This document shows, piece by piece, positions 59,723 to 64,000 of a stretch of 64,000 nucleotides of DNA (the first letter of the stretch is position 1; the number at the start of each line of letters is the position of its first letter). A program made the translations under genes and the position numbers. The stretch covers positions 248,001-312,000 of the forward strand of contig JAJCZU010000008.1 in assembly GCA_029262235.1 (NCBI GenBank), read 5' to 3'. Source of the stretch: Candidatus Eiseniibacteriota bacterium (GTDB taxonomy: Bacteria > Orphanbacterota > Orphanbacteria > Orphanbacterales > Orphanbacteraceae). The notes under the pieces are model-generated. The model saw only the letters and a program-made list of their open reading frames with translations, did no database searches and was not told where the DNA came from.

Positions 59723-61765
59723 GTGTCAGGGAAGACGCAATGGAACAAGGTCGCCGTTGTCGGCGGCGGCAACATGGGGAGCGGAATCGCGCAGAAGATC
59801 GCGACCGAGGGGATTCCGGTGGTTCTCGTCGACCTGAACGAAGCCGCCGTGGCTGCCGGCCTCGAGCGGATCAAGACGACGCTTGCCGAGGGCGTGGAGC
59901 GCCGCATCTTTCGCGCCGAGCAGGCCGAGCAGATCCTGGCGCGCGTGACGGGAGCGCACGATCTCGCGGAAATCGCGGACGCCGATCTCGTGATCGAAGC
60001 GGTGTTCGAAGATCTGGACGTGAAGCGCAAGCTGTTCCGCGATCTCGACAAGGCGTGCGGCCCGGATACGATCCTGGCGACGAACACGTCTTCGTTCTAC
60101 GTGCAGTCTGTCGCCGACGCGACGAAGCGCGCCGACCGCGTGGTCGGCCTTCACTACTTTTATCATCCCGCAAAAAACCGTCTCGTCGAAGTGATCCCGG
60201 CGAAGGAAACGTCCGACGCCACGTACAAGCGCGCCTGGTCGCTGCAGGAGATGATCGGCAAGACGCCCATTCACTCCGAAGACGCGCCCGGTTTCGTCGT
60301 GAACCGCTACTTCGTGCCCTGGCTGAACGCGGCCGTACGCCTGCTCGAAGAGGGCAAGGGGAACGAGGCGACGATCGACGCGGCGGCGAAGAAGGCGTTT
60401 CGGATCGGCATGGGGCCCTTCGAGCTCATGAACGTGACGGGCGTTCCGATCGCGTTTCATGCGGCGACGACGCTCGGCAAGGAGCTGGGCGACTTCTACG
60501 CGCCCGCGCGCGGCCTCGCCGGCCAGGTGGAGAAGGGCGAAAACTGGTCGCTCGACGGCGCTATCGAAGAGGCGAGGTTCGCGGAAATCGGCGACCGCCT
60601 GCTTGCCGTCACGGTGTACGTCGCGGCCAGGCTCGTCGAAGAGAACGTCGCCTCGATCGAAGACACGGATATCGGCGCCCGCGTCGGCCTTCGCTGGGCG
60701 AAGGGTCCGTTCGAGCTCGCGAACCTTGTCGGCCTCGCAAAAATAAAGTCGAGCGTCGACGCGCTCCGCGCACAGTACGACCTGCCGCCGGCAACGCTGC
60801 TCGACGAGCGCGCCGCAAAGAACCTGCCGTTCACGTTCGAGGTCGTGACGCTCGGCGTGACAGGCGGCATCGCCACGCTCACAATCCGGCGCCCCGACGC
60901 GATGAACGCGCTGAACGAAGCAGTGGTCCGTCAACTGACGCAGCGGTTCGACGAAGCGGAGAAGCGGGGGGATGTAAAAACGATCGTGCTCGACGGTTCG
61001 GGCAAGGCGTTCGTGGCGGGCGCCGACATTCGCTACTTCGTGAAGAACATCAAGGCGAACCGTCTCGACCGCATCCGGGAATTCACGCGCGCCGGGCAGG
61101 ATCTGCTGAAGCGCATCGACCGCTCGAAGAAACAGATCATCGCGAAGGTCGACGGACTTTCGCTCGGCGGCGGCAGTGAACTCGCGCTCTGCGCGGACGA
61201 AATCGTCGTGACCGACCGCGGCATGTTCGGCTTCCCGGAAACGGGCATCGGTATCTATCCCGGCCTCGGCGGCACGCAGCGCACGCGCGAGCGAATCGGC
61301 GTCGCGATGGCGAAATACCTCGTGTACACGGGCCAGATGATCGACGGGAAAACCGCGGTCGCGATCGGCCTCGCGGACCATTTCGTTCCGCGGGACCAGG
61401 TGGACGCGAAAATTCGCGAACTCGCCGCGAATCCGACGCCGAAGGAACGCGCCGTGAAGCCCGCGCCCCCTCAGTTCGAAGCCGTGACGAAGTATCTGAC
61501 CGCGCACACTGCCATGGAGATCTTCGCGGGCAGGGCGGACCCCGGCGATGACGTCGCGACGCAGAAAACGGCGAAGAAAATCGCTTCGAAGGCGCCGATC
61601 GCGCTTCGGATCGCGGAAAAACTGATTGAAGGTGGGGATGGAAGGCCCCTCGACGAAGGCCTCGAGATGGAACTCGCCCATCTCGAGGAAATCTTCTCGT
61701 CGGAGGATGCTCTTACCGGTCTATCCTCGCTCGGAGGGGGCCGTCCCGAGTTCAAGGACCGGTAG
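59723..61765 (+). CDS. Fused 3-hydroxyacyl-CoA dehydrogenase / enoyl-CoA hydratase
   Basis: 680 residues from GTG at 59723 (GGAGG 8 nt upstream). N-terminal NAD-binding domain (VAVVGGGNMGSGIAQKIA, about 9-185), then two 3HCDH C-terminal domains (PGFVVNRYFVPWLNAAVRL, about 188-285; about 300-385). The C-terminal crotonase domain (about 395-680) contains IRRPDAMNALNEAV, GKAFVAGADIRYF and LSLGGGSELALCADEIV ... GFPETGIGIYPGLGGTQR. Dehydrogenase-then-hydratase order is that of archaeal crotonyl-CoA hydratase/3-hydroxybutyryl-CoA dehydrogenase and opposite to FadB/FadJ. Beta-oxidation or a crotonyl/3-hydroxybutyryl-CoA pathway are possible. Confidence 0.92.
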   Translation: MSGKTQWNKVAVVGGGNMGSGIAQKIATEGIPVVLVDLNEAAVAAGLERIKTTLAEGVERRIFRAEQAEQILARVTGAHDLAEIADADLVIEAVFEDLDVKRKLFRDLDKACGPDTILATNTSSFYVQSVADATKRADRVVGLHYFYHPAKNRLVEVIPAKETSDATYKRAWSLQEMIGKTPIHSEDAPGFVVNRYFVPWLNAAVRLLEEGKGNEATIDAAAKKAFRIGMGPFELMNVTGVPIAFHAATTLGKELGDFYAPARGLAGQVEKGENWSLDGAIEEARFAEIGDRLLAVTVYVAARLVEENVASIEDTDIGARVGLRWAKGPFELANLVGLAKIKSSVDALRAQYDLPPATLLDERAAKNLPFTFEVVTLGVTGGIATLTIRRPDAMNALNEAVVRQLTQRFDEAEKRGDVKTIVLDGSGKAFVAGADIRYFVKNIKANRLDRIREFTRAGQDLLKRIDRSKKQIIAKVDGLSLGGGSELALCADEIVVTDRGMFGFPETGIGIYPGLGGTQRTRERIGVAMAKYLVYTGQMIDGKTAVAIGLADHFVPRDQVDAKIRELAANPTPKERAVKPAPPQFEAVTKYLTAHTAMEIFAGRADPGDDVATQKTAKKIASKAPIALRIAEKLIEGGDGRPLDEGLEMELAHLEEIFSSEDALTGLSSLGGGRPEFKDR

Positions 61766-61807
61766 TCGAACCGGCGGTTGCGCGATTCGACTTATGCTGA
61801 TCAGCGT

Positions 61808-62077
61808 CTAAACGTGAATGAGGTTTTCCGAACCCCAGACACTGACTCGTCGAATCTGCGTGAACGGAATGAACTGCGTCACTCCCTGTACTTCGCCCTT
61901 TTTCTTGGCTTCGTACGCGACTTCAATGTAGTCGCCGCCGACACTCACGAGCTTGGCTTCGAACGTTTCCAGGTCGATAGCGTCCGTAATGGCGCCGCGA
62001 CGGAAACTCTGCGGATTCACGACCGTAACAGGGCTACCTTCCCACCCTCTCAGGGTGTCGGCAAAGCTTCCCGACAT
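61808..62077 (-). CDS. Small beta-rich protein, possibly SH3/LSm-like
   Basis: 89 residues from ATG at 62077 with AAAGGAG upstream; the open frame to 62413 is a shadow of the kinase gene. It reads as a five-stranded barrel (TVVNPQSFRRGAITDAIDLETFEAKLVSVGGDYIEVAYEA split by turns, GVTQFIPFTQIRRVSVWG). It is divergent from the histidine kinase and convergent with the fused acyl-CoA gene. No family recognised. Confidence 0.6.
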   Translation of the reverse strand: MSGSFADTLRGWEGSPVTVVNPQSFRRGAITDAIDLETFEAKLVSVGGDYIEVAYEAKKKGEVQGVTQFIPFTQIRRVSVWGSENLIHV

Positions 62078-62279
62078 TCGGCTCTCCTTTCGCTGACGTT
62101 GTGAAGATCGTCCAGAATTCCAGCTAAGCCGTAATGATAGCAACAACTTCTCATGGGGGAAAGAGTCAAAATGTCCCCCCGGTACCGCGATACGCCCACG
62201 GGGCCCCTGCGGGACCCTCGGTCCTAGACTCATGTTATCAGGGAACTTACCGATATTCAGATTGGAAGGACCAGTGAAC

Positions 62280-63389
62280 ATGACCTGGATAGAATCACGT
62301 CTGCGCCCGGAAGTGCAGGGCGACCCGTATCGCCAGATTTGTCGCGCGCTCATGAAGGAGTCGAGTGACGGCGTCGTCATTCTGGGCCCCGACTGGACCG
62401 TCGACGACATCAACTACCGCGCGCGCAAATACCTCGACCTCGTCGGCAGGAGTCTGGCCGGACTGCGACTGCTCGATCATCTCTATTCGACCTATACGCC
62501 CACGTTGAGCCGCGGCATTCTCGAGAGCGCGAACACGGACGAAGTGCGCTTTCAGATTCACCGCATCGAAGAAGGACCACTTCCCGGGCTGACGCTGAAC
62601 GCGTTCCTGCGCAAGTGGCGCGACCCGCAGGGCGGCAACGACATCATCATGCTCTTTCTTCGCGACTACACGCAAAGCCGCCAGCGCGAGTCGATGATGA
62701 ACGATTTTCTTTCGACCGTTTCGCACAAGCTTCGCACGCCGCTTGCCATTGTAATGGCGAACGCCGAGATGCTCACCGATCCCGGAACCGGCGATCTGAA
62801 CGAGCATCAGAACGAAGCCCTGCAGGAGATTCAGGGGGGCGCGAAAAAGCTGGAGAAGCTGATCGAAAAGCTGCTTTCGTTTGCGACGCCCACGATCGCG
62901 GCCGAACTCGACACGTCGGTGGAGGTGCTCTCCGATTTCCTGACCAGCTATGTGAACGACGTCACGCGGAAGGAGCGGCCGCGTTCGTTCGCACTCACCC
63001 TGGAAATCGAAGACACGGCGAAGGCGGTGCAGTTCCGCTTCGCGCTGCTTCGCATGGTTCTCGACAACCTGATCGAAAACGCGGTGAAGTTCAACACGCG
63101 TGAGAACGCCGAGATCAGCATCGAAGCGTGTGTGCGGGACGAAGATCGTGTCGAAATCGCGATTCGCGATAATGGCACGGGGATTCCGGCCGAAGACATC
63201 GACCGCGTGTTCGACAAGTTCTATCAGATCGACCGCTTCCAGACGGGGCGCGTGGACGGCGCCGGACTCGGTCTCGCGCTCGTGAAGCGCATCATGCAGA
63301 CGCAGGGCGGTTCGATCGAAGTCGCCTCCGAACTCGGCAAGGGCTCCGAGTTCAAGATCACCTTTCCGACGGCGAACGCAGTTTCGTAA
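62280..63389 (+). CDS. Soluble sensor histidine kinase with PAS-like domain
   Basis: 369 residues from ATG at 62280 (GGAAGGA nine nt upstream; ATG 62232 lacks one). A PAS-like region covers about 20-130 (ALMKESSDGVVILGPDWTVDDIN). The HisKA dimer domain has the phospho-His H149 in STVSHKLRTPLAIV. The HATPase_c domain has N-box NLIENAVKFN, G1 DNGTGIP, F-box FDKFYQ and G2 GAGLGLAL. No membrane segment, so it probably senses a cytoplasmic signal. No response regulator lies next to it. The 3' end overlaps the RluA gene by 32 bp. Confidence 0.92.
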   Translation: MTWIESRLRPEVQGDPYRQICRALMKESSDGVVILGPDWTVDDINYRARKYLDLVGRSLAGLRLLDHLYSTYTPTLSRGILESANTDEVRFQIHRIEEGPLPGLTLNAFLRKWRDPQGGNDIIMLFLRDYTQSRQRESMMNDFLSTVSHKLRTPLAIVMANAEMLTDPGTGDLNEHQNEALQEIQGGAKKLEKLIEKLLSFATPTIAAELDTSVEVLSDFLTSYVNDVTRKERPRSFALTLEIEDTAKAVQFRFALLRMVLDNLIENAVKFNTRENAEISIEACVRDEDRVEIAIRDNGTGIPAEDIDRVFDKFYQIDRFQTGRVDGAGLGLALVKRIMQTQGGSIEVASELGKGSEFKITFPTANAVS

Positions 63390-64000
63390 TCGCGTCGAGG
63401 CCGTCTCCACCGAACCATTTTTCCGTAAAGTGCAGGAAGTCGGCGGGCGGGTCCGCGAAGAAGAAGCGCTCTTCGTCGCCGGGTACCGTAAGCGTGAGCG
63501 CGAAGGCGTGCAGCAGCAGGCGGTCCGTTTCTTCTCCACCGCCGTACACCGTGTCGCCCGAAACCGGATGCTCCGCGTCGGCCGTGTGCAGACGGATCTG
63601 GTGCCGCCTCCCCTCGCGGATCTCGACTCGGGCCAGCGTGCGCCGCTCGTTCTTCGCGCGCGCGATCGGCGTCACGAACGTCTGCGCTGCAATCCCGTTC
63701 GCGTCGATCTTCATCCGCTTGCCGCTCTGATGCGCCATCCCTTTGCGAATGTTCAGCGAGCGCACGAGATTGCCGTCGAGAATCGCAACGTACTCTTTCT
63801 TCACGCGATGGAGCCGCCAGAGCAGGCGCAGATCTTCGTAGTCGTCCTGGGTGCGGGCGGCGAGAATGACGCCCGAAGTCGCGGTATCGAGCCGGTGTAC
63901 GAGCCCGCCTTCGAGCGGCCCGCCGACGTCCGCCAGCGCCGGGTAGCGCGCGACGATTCTGCACGCGAGTGCGTTCGTATCGCGATGGGATTTCGGAAGT
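63358..64000 (-). CDS. RluA-family pseudouridine synthase (5' truncated by the window edge)
   Basis: At least 213 residues; the frame runs to the window edge and the start is outside. Catalytic aspartate motif GGLVHRLDTATSGVILAART, then KKEYVAILDG, RRTLARVEIREGRRHQIRLHTA and HPVSGDTVYGGG are the RluA/RluD/RsuA-like signatures. It isomerises specific uridines in rRNA or tRNA. Which site cannot be said from the fragment. Confidence 0.9.
   Translation of the reverse strand, partial: LPKSHRDTNALACRIVARYPALADVGGPLEGGLVHRLDTATSGVILAARTQDDYEDLRLLWRLHRVKKEYVAILDGNLVRSLNIRKGMAHQSGKRMKIDANGIAAQTFVTPIARAKNERRTLARVEIREGRRHQIRLHTADAEHPVSGDTVYGGGEETDRLLLHAFALTLTVPGDEERFFFADPPADFLHFTEKWFGGDGLDAITKLRSPSER

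Noticed and set aside
59726-61681. 651-residue frame antisense to the acyl-CoA fusion gene
   Set aside because: Arg/His-rich shadow; the plus strand has clear dehydrogenase and crotonase motifs.

Overview
The window reads as one contiguous stretch of a G+C-rich bacterial chromosome. Several large secreted proteins end in a FlgD-Ig/T9SS-like sorting domain (FNPxTxIxF ... GRxVxxL ... G ... W(D/T)G ... SGxYFxRL ... KxxLxR). SBBP beta-propeller proteins with a DUF7948-like module, a very long GreA, insert-bearing IspG and Wza/Wzz/Wzy-type exopolysaccharide genes are also present. Together these suggest a Gram-negative-envelope lineage of the FCB-like candidate phyla (Eisenbacteria/Krumholzibacteria/Latescibacteria type). 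That placement is inferred from gene content only. I see no rRNA, tRNA, CRISPR array, insertion sequence or prophage.

Layout: 1-6.5 kb holds a truncated M28 peptidase, a PEGA protein plus lipoprotein pair and an M1 aminopeptidase. 6.5-9.3 kb is clpB. 9.4-13.9 kb holds two secreted beta-propeller-like proteins. 14.2-19.0 kb is a minus-strand run: a secreted HExxH protein, cca, a small lipoprotein and ispG. 19.1-23.1 kb holds a hot-dog thioesterase, a DUF6600 protein with a repetitive basic tail, cysK and a DUF4197 lipoprotein. 23.1-28.9 kb is a minus-strand run: long greA, a TrmJ-type methylase, an aldo/keto reductase and an AspH-like hydroxylase. 29.0-30.7 kb is a fused FTCD. 30.8-45.8 kb is an exopolysaccharide locus: a membrane GT-C-like protein, a methyltransferase, wzz, a wzy-like polymerase, a wzx-like flippase, three glycosyltransferases and wza, facing two more glycosyltransferases. 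45.9-50.4 kb is a minus-strand PLP unit (pdxR-pdxS-pdxT) that runs into a BON-MscS channel gene. 51.0-53.9 kb is an EEP-family protein translationally coupled to an SGNH/TPR protein, then convergent mutY. 55.4-58.8 kb is a second SBBP gene with a small secreted partner. 59.2-59.7 kb is a decayed patch with a DUF2958-like remnant. 59.7-64 kb holds a fused 3-hydroxyacyl-CoA dehydrogenase/enoyl-CoA hydratase, a small beta-rich protein, a soluble histidine kinase and a truncated RluA-type pseudouridine synthase.

The most interesting structure outside genes is a pair of long intergenic hairpins at 21180-21261 and 50805-50901. They share an almost identical apex (TACTTGGCCATTTGGCC) and closing stem, while their outer arms differ in sequence yet stay self-complementary. 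Each lies near a polypyrimidine or polypurine tract. Other notable points are the duplicated SBBP genes, which keep a 23-nt promoter-like block exactly 139 nt from both start codons; a perfect palindrome on the -35 box of pdxR; and a DUF2958-like remnant that still has an intact terminator.

Many start codons were moved from the longest open frame to a site with a Shine-Dalgarno sequence or signal peptide; the reason is given in each entry.
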